A stretch of 64,000 bases of DNA from assembly GCF_002934265.1 (NCBI RefSeq), contig NZ_PTIX01000001.1, forward strand, positions 310,001 to 374,000, read 5' to 3'. Both the position numbers and the translations under genes were made by a program. A model generated the notes under the pieces. That model saw only the letters and a program-made list of their open reading frames with translations, was not told the DNA's origin and made no database searches. Every line of letters begins with the position of its first letter. Positions within the stretch are counted from its first letter, which is position 1. The stretch is from Actinokineospora auranticolor. Lineage in GTDB: Bacteria > Actinomycetota > Actinomycetes > Mycobacteriales > Pseudonocardiaceae. Of the stretch, positions 32,634 to 42,255 are shown piece after piece.

Positions 32634-35600
32634 TTGTCCTCGTTCGTCCACCTCCACGTGCACACCGAGTACTCGATGCTCGACGGTGCCGCGCGGGTCG
32701 GCCCGCTCGTCGAGGAGGTCACCAGGCTCGGCATGTCCTCCGTCGGCCTGACCGACCACGGCAACCTCTACGGCGCCGACGAGTTCTACCGGCGCACCAC
32801 CGCCGCGGGCGTCACGCCGGTCATCGGGATCGAGGCGTACGTCGCGCCGTCGAGCAGGCACCACCGCAAGCCGGTCTTCTGGGGCGGTCGCGGCTCGGCG
32901 GGCGACGTGTCCGGCGGCGGCGCGTACACGCACCTGACGATGTTCGCCGAGAACGCCACCGGACTGCGCAACCTGTTCCGGCTGTCGTCACTGGCCAGCA
33001 TGGAGGGCTTCTACCGCAAGCCGCGCGTCGACCGCGAGCTGCTCGCCGCGCACGCCGAGGGGATCATCGCCACCACGGGCTGCCCGTCGGGGGAGGTCCA
33101 GACCAGGCTGCGGCTCGGGCAGCGGGCGGAGGCGCTGCGGGCGGCGGCCGATTACCGGGACATCTTCGGCGCGGGCAACCTCTACCTCGAGCTGATGGAC
33201 CACGGCCTGACGATCGAGCGCGCGGTCCGTGCCGACCTGCTGTCACTCGGCCGTGACCTCGGCCTGCCGCCGGTGGCCACCAACGACTCGCACTACGTGT
33301 CCCGCGAGCACGCCGACGCGCACGCCGCGCTGTTGTGCGTGCAGTCCGGCAAGACCCTCGACGACCCCACCCGCTTCCGCTTCGACGGCGACGGCTACCA
33401 CCTCAAGCCCGCCGCCGAGATGCGCGCGTACTGGGACCCTGAGGTGCCCGGGGCCTGCGACAACACGCTGCGGATCGCCGAGCGGGTGCGGCCGTACGAC
33501 GACGTGTGGCGGCACCGCGACCGGATGCCGGTGTACCGGGCACCCGAGGGGCACGACGTGGACTCGTGGTTGCGCGCCGAGGTCGAGCGCGGCCTGCGGT
33601 GGCGGCTGCCGGGCGGCGTGCCGCCCGAGTACACCGCTCGGGCGGCGTACGAGGTGGACGTCATCACCGGCAAGGGCTTCGCCGCGTACTTCCTCATCAC
33701 CGCCGACCTGATGAACCACGCCCGCGAGGTCGGCATCCGGGTCGGCCCCGGCCGCGGCTCGGCCGCCGGGTCGCTGGTGGCCTACGCCCTGGGCGTCACC
33801 AACCTCGACCCGATCGCGCACGGCCTGCTGTTCGAGCGGTTCCTCAACCCCGAGCGCACCTCGATGCCCGACATCGACATGGACTTCGACGACCGCCGTC
33901 GCGGCGAGATGGTCCGCTACGCCACCGAGCGCTACGGCGCCGACCGGGTCGCCCAGGTCATCACCTTCGGCCGGATCAAGACCAAGGCGGCGATCAAGGA
34001 CGCCGCGCGCGTGCGCCTCGGGCAGCCCGGGTACGCGGTGGCCGACCGGATCACCAAGGCGCTGCCGCCGCCGGTCGCCGCGCGGGACATCCCGCTGCGG
34101 GGGATCACCGACCCGACCCACGAGCGGTACCCGGAGGCGGCGGAGGTGCGGGCGCTGATCGGGGCGGACAGCGCGGTCGCGGGGATCGTGGAGACCGCGC
34201 GCGGCCTGGAGGGCCTGGTCCGCAACGCCGGGGTGCACGCCTGCGCGGTGATCATGTCCGCCGAACCGCTGCTCGACGTGATCCCGCTGTGGCGGCGCGA
34301 CGACGGCGCCGTGATCACCGGGTGGGACTACCCGTCGTGCGAGTCCATCGGCCTGCTGAAGATGGATTTCCTCGGCCTCCGCAACCTGACCGTGATCGGC
34401 GACGCCATCGCGAACGTCGAGGCCAACCGGGGCGAGACCATCGACCTCGACACCCTGCGCACCGACGACCCCCGAACCTACGAATTGCTCGCCCGCGGCG
34501 ATTCCCTCGGCGTGTTCCAATTGGACGGCGGCCCCATGCGCGACCTGCTGCGGCGACTGCGGCCGACGGGTTTCGAGGACATCACCGCCGTCAACGCGCT
34601 CTACCGGCCGGGCCCGATGGCCATGAACACCCACAACAACTACGCGGACCGGAAGAACGGCAGGCAGGCCGTCGAACCGATCCACCCCGAGCTGGCCGAC
34701 CCCTTGGCCGACATCCTCGCCGAGACCCACGGACTGGTCGTGTACCAGGAACAGATCATGCAGATCGCCCAACGCGTCGCGGGTTTCTCCATGGGCCGCG
34801 CCGACGTCCTGCGCCGGGCGATGGGCAAGAAGAAGAAAGAGGTGCTGGAAGAGGAGTTCACCGGCTTCCGCGACGGCATGCGCGCGGCGGGTTTCTCCGA
34901 AGGCGCGACCCGGTCACTCTGGGACACGATCCTCCCGTTCGCGGGCTACGCCTTCAACAAGTCCCACGCGGCGGGCTACGCGCTGGTCGGTTACTGGACG
35001 GCGTACCTGAAGGCGAACTACCAGCCGGAGTACATGGCCGCGCTGCTGACCTCGGTGTCGGGCAACAAGGACAAGTCGGCGGTCTACCTGGCCGAGTGCC
35101 GCGCCCTCGGTATCCGGGTGCTCCCGCCGGACGTCAACGAATCCGCACCCCACTTCGCCGCCGTCGGCCCCGACATCCGGTTCGGCCTGGGCGCGATCCG
35201 CAACGTCGGCCTCCCCGCCGTGGAGTCGATCATCGCGACCCGCCGCTCCCAAGGCCCCGCCACCTCGTTCGCCGACTTCCTGACCAAGTCAGAACTGTTG
35301 TGCTGCAACAAGAGACTGGTCGAGTCATTGCTGAAATCCGGCGCCTTCGACTCTTTCGGTCACACCCGGCGTGGGTTGTCGATGGTCCACGAGGAGGCGG
35401 TCGACGCGATCGTCGCCTTGAAGCGACGGGAGGCCGAGGGGCAGTTCGACCTGTTCGTGGCGGAGTCGCCGTTGGCCCACCTGCGGATCGACCCGGAGGA
35501 GTGGCCTCGTGATCGGCTGCTCGCCCAGGAACGGGAGATGCTGGGCCTATACGTGTCCGGGCACCCCCTGGACGGTGCCGAGTCCGTCCTCCGCCGAGCG

Positions 35601-36116
35601 GCACCTCGATCATTGGGCACGGTGCTCGCCGACCCGCCCAGATCCGGAGACCTGGTCATCGCGGGCCTGCTGTCCTCCGTGGAGCGAAAGGTGACCAGAA
35701 AGGGCGAACCCTGGGCGGTTGCCGTCCTGGAGGACTTGGACGGTAGCGCGGAGGTGTTGTTCTTCCCCCGCTGCTACGCGGCCGTCGCCGCCGACCTGGT
35801 GGAGGACACTGCGGTCGCCATCAAAGCTCGCCCGAACCGCCGCGAGGACAAGATCTCCTTCTTCGCCGCCGACCTGGCCCCCTTGGCACTCGAACCGCCA
35901 CTAATCCTCGAACTGGCTACAATGGACACCCGGAGCGTCCTCCAACTCCGCTCAACCCTCCGAGCCCACCAGGGCCACACCCCGGTCCACGTCCACCTCA
36001 CCACGGGAACGCGCCCCATCCCACTGGCCTTGGACGACTTCCCAGTGGCGGTGACCCCGGCACTCTTGGTCGAACTCCGCTCCGTAGAGGGCATCCGCAT
36101 CCACCACCGGCGCTGA
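32634..36116 (+). CDS. dnaE: DNA polymerase III alpha subunit
   Basis: 1160 residues. The N-terminal PHP domain ([25 protein letters not shown]) keeps its metal-binding histidines. The palm carries the catalytic aspartates: Asp413 and Asp415 in PDIDMDF, and Asp578 in [28 protein letters not shown] and [13 protein letters not shown] are in the finger/thumb region, and an OB-fold domain is near the C-terminus. I chose TTG 32634 because GGGAGGTGCC precedes it and homology begins there. Actinomycetes may carry more than one dnaE, so whether this is the main replicative copy is open. Confidence 0.92.
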   Translation: MSSFVHLHVHTEYSMLDGAARVGPLVEEVTRLGMSSVGLTDHGNLYGADEFYRRTTAAGVTPVIGIEAYVAPSSRHHRKPVFWGGRGSAGDVSGGGAYTHLTMFAENATGLRNLFRLSSLASMEGFYRKPRVDRELLAAHAEGIIATTGCPSGEVQTRLRLGQRAEALRAAADYRDIFGAGNLYLELMDHGLTIERAVRADLLSLGRDLGLPPVATNDSHYVSREHADAHAALLCVQSGKTLDDPTRFRFDGDGYHLKPAAEMRAYWDPEVPGACDNTLRIAERVRPYDDVWRHRDRMPVYRAPEGHDVDSWLRAEVERGLRWRLPGGVPPEYTARAAYEVDVITGKGFAAYFLITADLMNHAREVGIRVGPGRGSAAGSLVAYALGVTNLDPIAHGLLFERFLNPERTSMPDIDMDFDDRRRGEMVRYATERYGADRVAQVITFGRIKTKAAIKDAARVRLGQPGYAVADRITKALPPPVAARDIPLRGITDPTHERYPEAAEVRALIGADSAVAGIVETARGLEGLVRNAGVHACAVIMSAEPLLDVIPLWRRDDGAVITGWDYPSCESIGLLKMDFLGLRNLTVIGDAIANVEANRGETIDLDTLRTDDPRTYELLARGDSLGVFQLDGGPMRDLLRRLRPTGFEDITAVNALYRPGPMAMNTHNNYADRKNGRQAVEPIHPELADPLADILAETHGLVVYQEQIMQIAQRVAGFSMGRADVLRRAMGKKKKEVLEEEFTGFRDGMRAAGFSEGATRSLWDTILPFAGYAFNKSHAAGYALVGYWTAYLKANYQPEYMAALLTSVSGNKDKSAVYLAECRALGIRVLPPDVNESAPHFAAVGPDIRFGLGAIRNVGLPAVESIIATRRSQGPATSFADFLTKSELLCCNKRLVESLLKSGAFDSFGHTRRGLSMVHEEAVDAIVALKRREAEGQFDLFVAESPLAHLRIDPEEWPRDRLLAQEREMLGLYVSGHPLDGAESVLRRAAPRSLGTVLADPPRSGDLVIAGLLSSVERKVTRKGEPWAVAVLEDLDGSAEVLFFPRCYAAVAADLVEDTAVAIKARPNRREDKISFFAADLAPLALEPPLILELATMDTRSVLQLRSTLRAHQGHTPVHVHLTTGTRPIPLALDDFPVAVTPALLVELRSVEGIRIHHRR

Positions 36117-36124
36117 CCGAACGG

Positions 36125-36552
36125 CTATTCGGAGACCACCGCACCCCGCAGCCCGCATCGCAGGACTTCCCAACCGTTCCAGGGGACCGTGCGCCCTCGA
36201 CGGTCGTAATGCGCCCCACAGTTCTCCAGCCAGGCGGCGAGCGCGTCCAGGTAGTCGGGGAGGGTGAGGGTGTCCCAGTTCGCAGGCGACCCATCGGACC
36301 ACTCCGCGCGCAACGCCCGGATCGCGGCAACCCGCCGGCCCCTGTGTCGGATGGCGGAGGCTGAGGGGCAGCCGAGAACGCCGCAGTCGTCATCGGGTCG
36401 GCGATCCCGTGCTCGAAGGCGTAGTGGAAGCGCACGTAGTGCATGCGCTCGAACACGTCGTAGGAGTCCCGACCCAACCGCACCGGCTGGTCACACCGAC
36501 CACAGATCAGACCACCACTGTCCTCAGCCACCAGCACACCATCGCAGCCCAC
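36125..36552 (-). pseudogene. Frameshifted gene for a ~142-aa zinc-ribbon-like protein
   Basis: From GTG 36552 the frame reads VGCDGVLVAEDSGGLICGRC...YAFEHGIADP and then loses sense at about 36394. One base out of register it resumes as DDDCGVLGCPSASAIRHRG and runs to VLRCGLRGAVVSE at 36125. Restoring one base at 36394-36396 gives a continuous protein of about 142 residues with Cys pairs resembling a zinc ribbon. It is either a recent one-base deletion or a sequencing error. Function unknown. Confidence 0.7.
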
Positions 36553-36600
36553 CCCGCAGACCCCGAGCCGTTTTCACACACGCGCCCCCGCTCGGGCCGG

Positions 36601-36690
36601 GTTGTCCACAGCCTTGATCATCTTCGCTCGGAATTGTCGGACCCCCTCGCTAGAATGGATATTGGGGCCGGAGGCACGCGTTGATCATCT
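36601..36690 (+). repeat. ~90-bp dispersed repeat, copy 1
   Basis: It starts GTTGTCCACAG, contains CTTGATCATCTTCGCTCGGA, TAGAATGGAT and GGGGCCGGAGGC, and ends TTGATCATC. Same family as 37147, 37338, 37672 and 44289. Confidence 0.85.
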
Positions 36691-36928
36691 TGCCGCCCTT
36701 CCTGCCCAGGCACACCACCCACCCCGGGAACCTGCGCCCGAATCCCAGGCACACCCAACGCACTTCCCTCCGAGCCACCCCCCCCGCGACCGCCGCAGAA
36801 GCCCAACCCACCACTCAACGCAACGTGCTCCCGCCACCCAGTCCAGCAATTTCGTTCCTCCTCGCACCCACCCCTCAACCGCCGCTTGAGCCCAGCCCCC
36901 CACAGAACGCGACGCGCCCCCACCATTC

Positions 36929-37073
36929 GCCTTGATTGGGTGGACTTGCTTTGCGTGGGGGGACGAGCCTGCCAAGCTTTCCGGCGGGTGGGGTGGGCTT
37001 GCCCATCCCCACCGCTCTTCCTCACCGCAGGCTCGTAGGGGCCCCGCGCAAAGCAAGTTCGCCCAATCGAGGC
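36929..37073. repeat. Large imperfect inverted repeat
   Basis: The left arm 36929-36972 (GCCTTGATTGGGTGGACTTG and onward through TTTGCG to GAGCCTGC) is matched in reverse by 37027-37073 with only a few differences. The ~54-base middle can fold further (GGTGGGG/CCCCACC). It lies between repeat copies 1 and 2, which face each other. It may be a small non-autonomous mobile element. Confidence 0.7.
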
Positions 37074-37146
37074 CTCCCAGCTTTTCCGCGAACAGCCGGA
37101 CCGATCAACCCGGCCACGACCCCGACCGGCACCCCGCAGACCACAA

Positions 37147-37236
37147 GATGATCAACGCACGCCTCCGGCCCCCACTATCCATCCTAGCCAGGGCGAGCGA
37201 CAGAACCGGAAGATCAACAGCGAGCCTGTGGACAAC
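37147..37236 (-). repeat. ~90-bp dispersed repeat, copy 2 (inverted)
   Basis: The reverse complement carries GTTGTCCACAGG, TAGGATGGATAGTGGGGGCC and GGAGGC, and ends at TTGATCATC. It faces copy 1. Confidence 0.8.
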
Positions 37237-37337
37237 TCGAGGGCAACCAGCGGCATCCCGATCGGCCGCCCCGCTCGCCCCCGCGAACCCGACGAGGGCG
37301 GTGTCGGCGAGGAGGCGGTGGGCGGCGACGATCCAGC

Positions 37338-37427
37338 GATGATCAAGTCCAGGCCTCCGGCCCCCGGTATCCATTCTAGTGATGGGGACCGACAGTTCCG
37401 AGCGAAGACGATCAAGCCTGTGGACAA
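37338..37427 (-). repeat. ~90-bp dispersed repeat, copy 3 (inverted)
   Basis: The reverse complement carries TTGTCCACAGGCTTGATCGT, TAGAATGGATACCGGGGGCC and GGAGGC. It is the copy closest to the consensus. Confidence 0.85.
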
Positions 37428-37522
37428 GTGTTGGTGGGGCGGGGAGGCCGGCCACGCGGTAGCAGGCAGTCGGACGACGAGAGGCTTGACCAACGCGCGG
37501 GATCCAGCGAGGTGCAAGGCGA

Positions 37523-37598
37523 GATCCGGTCGGCGAGCTGGAGAGGTGCCAGGAGCCTTCTAAGCTCTTGGTCGCAGGCTCGAGTCCCGTCTGGGAGT
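37523..37598 (+). pseudogene. Degenerate tRNA, anticodon TCT (Arg-like)
   Basis: The anticodon arm GGAGC-CTTCTAA-GCTCT is intact and extends to 8 bp. A 5-base variable loop and a damaged T-arm (GCAGG-CTCGAGT-CCCGT, one mismatch, C for T54) follow. A D-arm-like GAGCTGGAGAGG lies upstream. No 7-bp acceptor stem can be formed, so it is probably a relic. Confidence 0.4.
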
Positions 37599-37671
37599 GG
37601 GATCGGAGCGTGGGTCCGGGCCGGTACGCAGCGGCAACGGCCATGCCGAACGATCCACGCTGGATGCCCGA

Positions 37672-37760
37672 GTTGTCCACAGGCTTGATCGTCTTCTCCG
37701 AGGAGTGTCGGTAGGCCCCGGTAGAATGGACATCGGGGGCCGGAGGCGCACCTTGATCAT
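37672..37760 (+). repeat. ~90-bp dispersed repeat, copy 4
   Basis: It carries GTTGTCCACAGGCTTGATCG, TAGAATGGACATCGGGGGCC and GGAGGCGCACC, and ends TTGATCATC. It lies back to back with copy 3. Confidence 0.85.
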
Positions 37761-37784
37761 CGCCGCCAACCCGATCCCCACTGC

Positions 37785-38723
37785 TCAACGGCGCAGGAAC
37801 TCGCGATCAGCGGTGGGCAGCCACACCTCCGCCGGGTTGTACGGCCGGAACCGCGTCCGCACGTGCGTGATCAGCCGAGGCAGCGCGGTGTGCGGGTTGC
37901 GCCGGTGCCACAGCAGCGACCACGGATACGCCGGTCTCGGCGGCGCCACCGCCAGCCGGACCACGCCGGGATGGGTCGGGACCTGGCAGCGCTCGCCGAT
38001 GAAGCCGATGCGGTCGGTGGTCGTGCCGATCTCGCGGACGAAGTGCTCGTACCCGAAGTCCGGGCCGGTCGTGTCGATCCGCATGCCGAAGGCCGCGCCC
38101 GCCGCGTCCCAGAAGTCGGCCCATTCGCTGTTGGGGGCGTTGCCGGGCATCCACGCGGTGGCGCCCGCCAGCTCCGTCATGGTGACCCGCTTGCGCCCGG
38201 CCAGCGGGTGCCGCGCGCCGACCAGCACCACGGCGGGTTCGAGGAACGCCGGGATGCTCGCCAACCCGTCGTCGGCCAAGGGGCTGGTGACCCGGGCGAA
38301 GGCGGCGTCGACGGTGCCCGCCTTGAGGGTGGCGCGGGCCGCGCGCAGGCCGTTGGAGGTCACCACGTCGACGGACAGGCCGGTCGTGGTGGCGTAGAAG
38401 TCGCGGATCAGCTCGGCGCCCATGAGCCGGGTGTCGAGCACGTCGACGCGCAGGGGGCGGCCGTTGCGCAGCGAGCGGGTGGCGCGGTCGGCGGTCGCCA
38501 GCAGGGCGCGGGCGTGCGGCAGGAACACCTCGCCGTCCGGGGTGAGGTGGGTTCCGGAGCGGTGGCGCGCCAACAGGACCGCGCCCAGGTCGCTCTCCAG
38601 CTTGGCGACCCGCTTGGAGACCGCCTGCTGGGTGATGCCCATGTCCACCGCCGCGTCCCCGAAGTGCCGGTTGTCCGCCACCGCGACGAAGGCCCGCACC
38701 GCGCCGAGATCCAGCTCTGCCAC
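37785..38723 (-). CDS. LysR-family transcriptional regulator
   Basis: 312 residues. The N-terminal winged helix is clear: LDLGAVRAFVAVADNRHFGDAAVDMGITQQAVSKRVAKLE. A linker and a periplasmic-binding-fold effector domain follow (about residues 90-300). The start is GTG 38723. It is convergent on the repeat region and has no divergent partner, so its target is not evident; the DUF6300 gene upstream is on the same strand. Confidence 0.88.
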   Translation of the reverse strand: MAELDLGAVRAFVAVADNRHFGDAAVDMGITQQAVSKRVAKLESDLGAVLLARHRSGTHLTPDGEVFLPHARALLATADRATRSLRNGRPLRVDVLDTRLMGAELIRDFYATTTGLSVDVVTSNGLRAARATLKAGTVDAAFARVTSPLADDGLASIPAFLEPAVVLVGARHPLAGRKRVTMTELAGATAWMPGNAPNSEWADFWDAAGAAFGMRIDTTGPDFGYEHFVREIGTTTDRIGFIGERCQVPTHPGVVRLAVAPPRPAYPWSLLWHRRNPHTALPRLITHVRTRFRPYNPAEVWLPTADREFLRR

Positions 38724-38748
38724 CCGCGCAGCCTACCGCGCCGACCCG

Positions 38749-39033
38749 CTATTCCACTGTGGACTGTGTCAACCAGGCGCGCAGCGCGACGGCGAGGTCG
38801 CCGACGGTGTCCGCGCGGGCCGTCCCGTGCGCGGTGAAGTACGCGATCACCGCCGCCGCGGCGGGGGAGTCGCGGTCGCAGCGCGGGCAGAGCCCGACGG
38901 TCCGCGAGCCGGTGACCCGGTGCCCGTCCGCGCGGGCGAACGAGTGCGGGACGCGGGCCGCGCACACCAGCTCGCCCGCGCACCGGTGGCACGTCAGGTC
39001 CGAAACCAAATCCACTTCGCATTCACCGTTCAT
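38749..39033 (-). CDS. DUF6300-type small zinc-ribbon protein
   Basis: 94 residues from ATG 39033 (MNGECEVDLVSDLTCHRCAGEL). Two Cys pairs, CHRC and CPRC, flank VPHSFARADGHRVTGSRTVGL, the arrangement of DUF6300 proteins common in actinomycetes. A helical tail follows (AVIAYFTAHGTARAD..., AVALRAWLTQSTV). Function unknown. The stop is 26 bases before the LysR start, so the two may be co-transcribed. Confidence 0.7.
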   Translation of the reverse strand: MNGECEVDLVSDLTCHRCAGELVCAARVPHSFARADGHRVTGSRTVGLCPRCDRDSPAAAAVIAYFTAHGTARADTVGDLAVALRAWLTQSTVE

Positions 39034-39218
39034 AGTGCCGCGCAGTCGACCGCGGGCCCGGCGCCGCCGTCCAACAAGCGACACGCGCCGCGCACAACCC
39101 ACCGTTGTCCCTCACCCGGGTGGGTGGGTCACGATCGTGGGGTCGACGCGCGTCCCGGCGTCCGCGCAGAATCGGAGTCTGTCCGCACGCGACACCGAGG
39201 AAACGGAGAACAACCAAC

Positions 39219-39536
39219 ATGCGCGGCATCCCGGCACTCCTCGCAGGCGCCACCGCACTGGCCGCGAGCGTGGTGTCCCCCCAACCCGCCGCGGCCGCTG
39301 TCGGCGACTTCAGCTACTACACGACCGCGGGTCAGGTCACCCTGATCGACCCCCCGGACGGCTCCTGCGACCCGCTCCAGGACCTGTGGCTCGGCCAGAT
39401 CATCGAGAACAACACCAACTCGACGGCCCTGCTCTACTCCGTCCCCAGCTGCGCGGGCAGCCCCCAGGTCATCCCACCCAACGGCTGGCTCCGCACCTAC
39501 CGCCCCGTCCGCGCCGTCCTCTTCGTCCCATCCTGA
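39219..39536 (+). CDS. Small secreted protein
   Basis: 105 residues with a clear Sec signal peptide (MRGIPALLAGATALAASVVS, cleavage likely after PAAAA). The mature ~77-residue protein has two Cys residues (DGSCDPLQ and PSCAGSP) that could form a disulfide, and a beta-rich pattern ending in RPVRAVLFVPS. GGAG lies upstream of ATG 39219. It resembles small secreted inhibitor-like proteins of actinomycetes, but I do not recognise a family. Confidence 0.75.
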   Translation: MRGIPALLAGATALAASVVSPQPAAAAVGDFSYYTTAGQVTLIDPPDGSCDPLQDLWLGQIIENNTNSTALLYSVPSCAGSPQVIPPNGWLRTYRPVRAVLFVPS

Positions 39537-39668
39537 CCCCGCGGGTCGCCGCTCACGCTTCCCTGTCGGATCCGCCGGAGATCGACGCCTTCCCCCTAGT
39601 GGACGGCCACCTTGCGCTGATCGCCCACGAATAACGCTGAGATGGCCCCCGCGCGCAGCCCGCGGGAC

Positions 39669-40202
39669 ATGATGGGGCGTGGCGTTTACGCGGTGGCGCG
39701 GAGCGAGCGGGCGCGGGTGGATTTCACCCTGGACGTGGCCGAGGTGCAGTCGTTGCGGCGGGAGGTCGTGACGCGGACGGCGGTGGCCAGCGGGCTCGTC
39801 GTGGTGGAGGTCGTGGGGCTGGTGCTGGGGGCGGCGCTGGTCGAGCGGGCGCCCGGGGTGCTGGTCGGGTTGGCGGTGGTGTCGAGTTGTTTGTGGCTGC
39901 TCTGGCTCGACCACGCGATTCACGCGCAGAAGGTGATGGCCTACCTTGAGGCCGAGCTGGCGCCCCGACTGAGCCAAGTCGCCGGGCGGCCGGTGCTGGG
40001 GTGGGAGAGCTACCGGTACCAGCTCGACGGCTCCGGCTCCGCCCGAACCCCCCGCTCACCCGACGGCCGGGGCATCGAGCACACCTTGCGGCCCGAGTGG
40101 CACAGCCAAGTGCTGTTCGGCCTCGCGCCGCTCGCGCTCGGGGCCACCTACGCGGTCACGAGCCACAACGGCTCGATGTGGCTGGCGGGCCTCGGTGCGT
40201 AG
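39669..40202 (+). CDS. Hypothetical membrane protein
   Basis: About 177 residues. Two adjacent hydrophobic segments (AVASGLVVVEVVGLVLGAAL and GVLVGLAVVSSCLWLLWL, about residues 38-80) and a C-terminal one (VLFGLAPLALGATYAV) suggest three membrane helices. A helical linker between them contains HAQKVMAYLEAELAP. The start is uncertain: ATG 39669, ATG 39672 or GTG codons further in. No family recognised. Confidence 0.6.
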   Translation: MMGRGVYAVARSERARVDFTLDVAEVQSLRREVVTRTAVASGLVVVEVVGLVLGAALVERAPGVLVGLAVVSSCLWLLWLDHAIHAQKVMAYLEAELAPRLSQVAGRPVLGWESYRYQLDGSGSARTPRSPDGRGIEHTLRPEWHSQVLFGLAPLALGATYAVTSHNGSMWLAGLGA

Positions 40203-40245
40203 GCAGTGGTGTGGATACTCGCGCTCGTGCGATTCCGCGACTACC

Positions 40246-40872
40246 TCAACAACGCCCGCGCGGTCCGGAGAGCCATCGTCGCCGCGGCGGTGTGCGGGCC
40301 GGTAGCCAAGGATGTGTCCAATAAGGACTGATGTGGCGGTCGAGCAGCAACGACCGCACGCCGAGCCGACGCCGGGCCTGGTTGTCGGACAGGGAATCGA
40401 CGATGACGGCGGCGCCCAACCACCGGGCGCCCGCCGCGGTGACCAGGCTGTGCGCGCCCGCCGCCTGGCCGCCCGTCGCGATCCAGTCGTCCACCAGCAG
40501 CACGCGGTCCGCCGGTCCCACGAGTCGCCGGGGGAAGCCGAGGTGTAGTTGGCGGTCGCGGTAATCCGGTGGCGTCGTGCACCGGTACCAGGCGTCGCTG
40601 TCGCTGAGTTGCCTCGGGTCTTTGCGCACCTCGACGAATCCGATACCCAGCGCCGCCGCCACGAGGGGGCCGATGATGAACCCCCGGGACTGCAACCCGA
40701 GCACCACGGTCGGCTCGGTGTCGGCGAACAGGCCCGCCAGCGCCGGGCCGAGGTCGCGCAGCAGGTCGGGGTCGCGCCACCAGCCGGTGAGGTCGGCGAA
40801 GACGGAGTCGTCGGTCCGGTCACCGCGCCAGGCGAACCGGTCGCGCAGGCGCGTTCGAAGCTCAGGTGACAC
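40246..40872 (-). CDS. Phosphoribosyltransferase-family protein
   Basis: 208 residues with the type I PRTase fold. The PRPP-binding loop is VLLVDDWIATGGQAAGA (about residues 123-139), preceded by VVLGLQSRGFIIGPLVAAAL, which is close to adenine phosphoribosyltransferase. It would transfer a base to or from PRPP; the exact base is uncertain. GTG start at 40872. The C-terminal tail is Arg/Pro-rich. Confidence 0.82.
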   Translation of the reverse strand: MSPELRTRLRDRFAWRGDRTDDSVFADLTGWWRDPDLLRDLGPALAGLFADTEPTVVLGLQSRGFIIGPLVAAALGIGFVEVRKDPRQLSDSDAWYRCTTPPDYRDRQLHLGFPRRLVGPADRVLLVDDWIATGGQAAGAHSLVTAAGARWLGAAVIVDSLSDNQARRRLGVRSLLLDRHISPYWTHPWLPARTPPRRRWLSGPRGRC

Positions 40873-41004
40873 CGGGCCAGGGTGCTGCGGCGGGCCTGGT
40901 AGGTCAACCGAGTTCGCGGTGGGTACAGCGAGAGGGCGTCCCCGGGCATTGACGGCGCCGGTCGCCGGACCCTAGCGTCGTCACCCTCGGTGAGGAGGGG
41001 CGCG

Positions 41005-42255
41005 GTGGTGGCTGGCTGGTGGGACCTCGACGGGGCCGAACGCGCCCGGCGGGTGGGCGAGGCGGCGGCGCAGGCCCGTGGCTCGGCGCACGGCGACTGG
41101 ATCGAGGTGGCCAAGGACCTCGCGCCGGGGGAGGGGGTCCTCGCGGGAATCCCCTTCTCGGTCAAGGACAACATCGACGTCCGGGGATTCCCGACCACGG
41201 CCGGGAGCAGGCTGATCGACGATTCCCCCGCGGCCGTCGACGCCGCCGTGGTCAGCGCTTTGCGGGACGCGGGCGCGGTTGTGCTGGGCAAGACCAACCT
41301 GCACGAGCTGGCGTTCGGCATCACCAGCAACAACGCGGCGTTCGGGCCGGTGCGCAACCCCGCCGACCCGACGCGGTCGGCGGGCGGGTCCAGCGGCGGC
41401 AGCGCGGTGGGCGTGGCGCTGGGCGTCGTGCCGTTCGCGCTGGGGACCGACACCGGCGGATCGGTGACGATTCCCGCCGCCTACTGCGGTGTCGTCGGGT
41501 TCCGCCCGACGACCGGTCGGTACCCCGGTGACGGTGTGGTGAACCTGTCGACCAGCCGCGACACCATCGGCATCCACGCCCACGCCGTCCTCGACGTCCG
41601 CGTCCTCGACGAGATCATCACCGGCGACCGCGGCGCTCCGGCGTCCCTGGAGGGGCTGCGCATCGGCCTGCCCCGGCACCGGTTCCTCGACCTGGAACCG
41701 GAAATCGCCGACCGCGCCGCGACCGCGGTGGCCGCTCTGGAACGCGCTGGTGCCGTGCTGGTCGACGTCGAGCTCGACGACGACGTCTCCGGCGACGACC
41801 TCGTCTTCCACGAAACGCCGCGCCTGCTCGCCCGCCGCACCGGGATCGCCCCCGCGAAGTGGCCCAAACACATCGCGTCCCCCGACGTCCGCGCCATCAT
41901 CGCGCGCATCCTCGACTCGCCGATCACCGCGGACGCCTACGAAGCCGCCCGCGCCGCCCGCTGGCGCCTCCGCCGCGACTACTCCGACCTCTTCGACCAG
42001 GTGGACCTGCTCGCCTACCCCACCTCCCCGGTGCTCCCGCCCCTTCTCGGCCAAGACGACACCATCACCCTGAACGGCCGCGAACTCCCCGTTTTCCCCA
42101 CTGTCACCCGCAATGTCAGCCCCGGAACCGTCGCGGGTCTGCCCATGATCTCCCTGCCCGTCTCCGCGACCGCAGGCATCTGCCTCGAATCCCGACCGTT
42201 CACCGATGCCCGCCTCCTCGGTGTCGCCGAGGTGGTGCAGTCGCTGCTTTCCTAG
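41005..42255 (+). CDS. Amidase-signature hydrolase
   Basis: 416 residues. The Ser-cisSer-Lys triad is visible: Lys54 in GIPFSVKDNIDV, the cis-Ser near 129 in AGGSSGGSAVG, and the nucleophile near 153 in GTDTGGSVTIPAAYCG. FAALGTD-type spacing is normal. The enzyme hydrolyses an amide; the substrate is unknown. GTG 41005 is preferred to GTG 40990 because AGGAGGGG (40993-41000) lies between them. It overlaps the convergent monooxygenase gene by four bases. Confidence 0.87.
   Translation: MVAGWWDLDGAERARRVGEAAAQARGSAHGDWIEVAKDLAPGEGVLAGIPFSVKDNIDVRGFPTTAGSRLIDDSPAAVDAAVVSALRDAGAVVLGKTNLHELAFGITSNNAAFGPVRNPADPTRSAGGSSGGSAVGVALGVVPFALGTDTGGSVTIPAAYCGVVGFRPTTGRYPGDGVVNLSTSRDTIGIHAHAVLDVRVLDEIITGDRGAPASLEGLRIGLPRHRFLDLEPEIADRAATAVAALERAGAVLVDVELDDDVSGDDLVFHETPRLLARRTGIAPAKWPKHIASPDVRAIIARILDSPITADAYEAARAARWRLRRDYSDLFDQVDLLAYPTSPVLPPLLGQDDTITLNGRELPVFPTVTRNVSPGTVAGLPMISLPVSATAGICLESRPFTDARLLGVAEVVQSLLS

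Larger units (their letters stand above)
36553..37784. other. 1.2-kb repeat-rich region without intact genes
   Basis: No convincing protein frame on either strand. The region holds four copies of a ~90-bp repeat, a 47-bp-arm inverted repeat (36929-37073), a strongly C-rich strand at about 36700-36925 and a degenerate tRNA (about 37523-37598). It looks like the remains of several small insertions. Confidence 0.7.

Noticed and set aside
36601..37760. CRISPR-like array of ~90-bp repeats
   Set aside because: Copies are too long, differ in orientation and are irregularly spaced.
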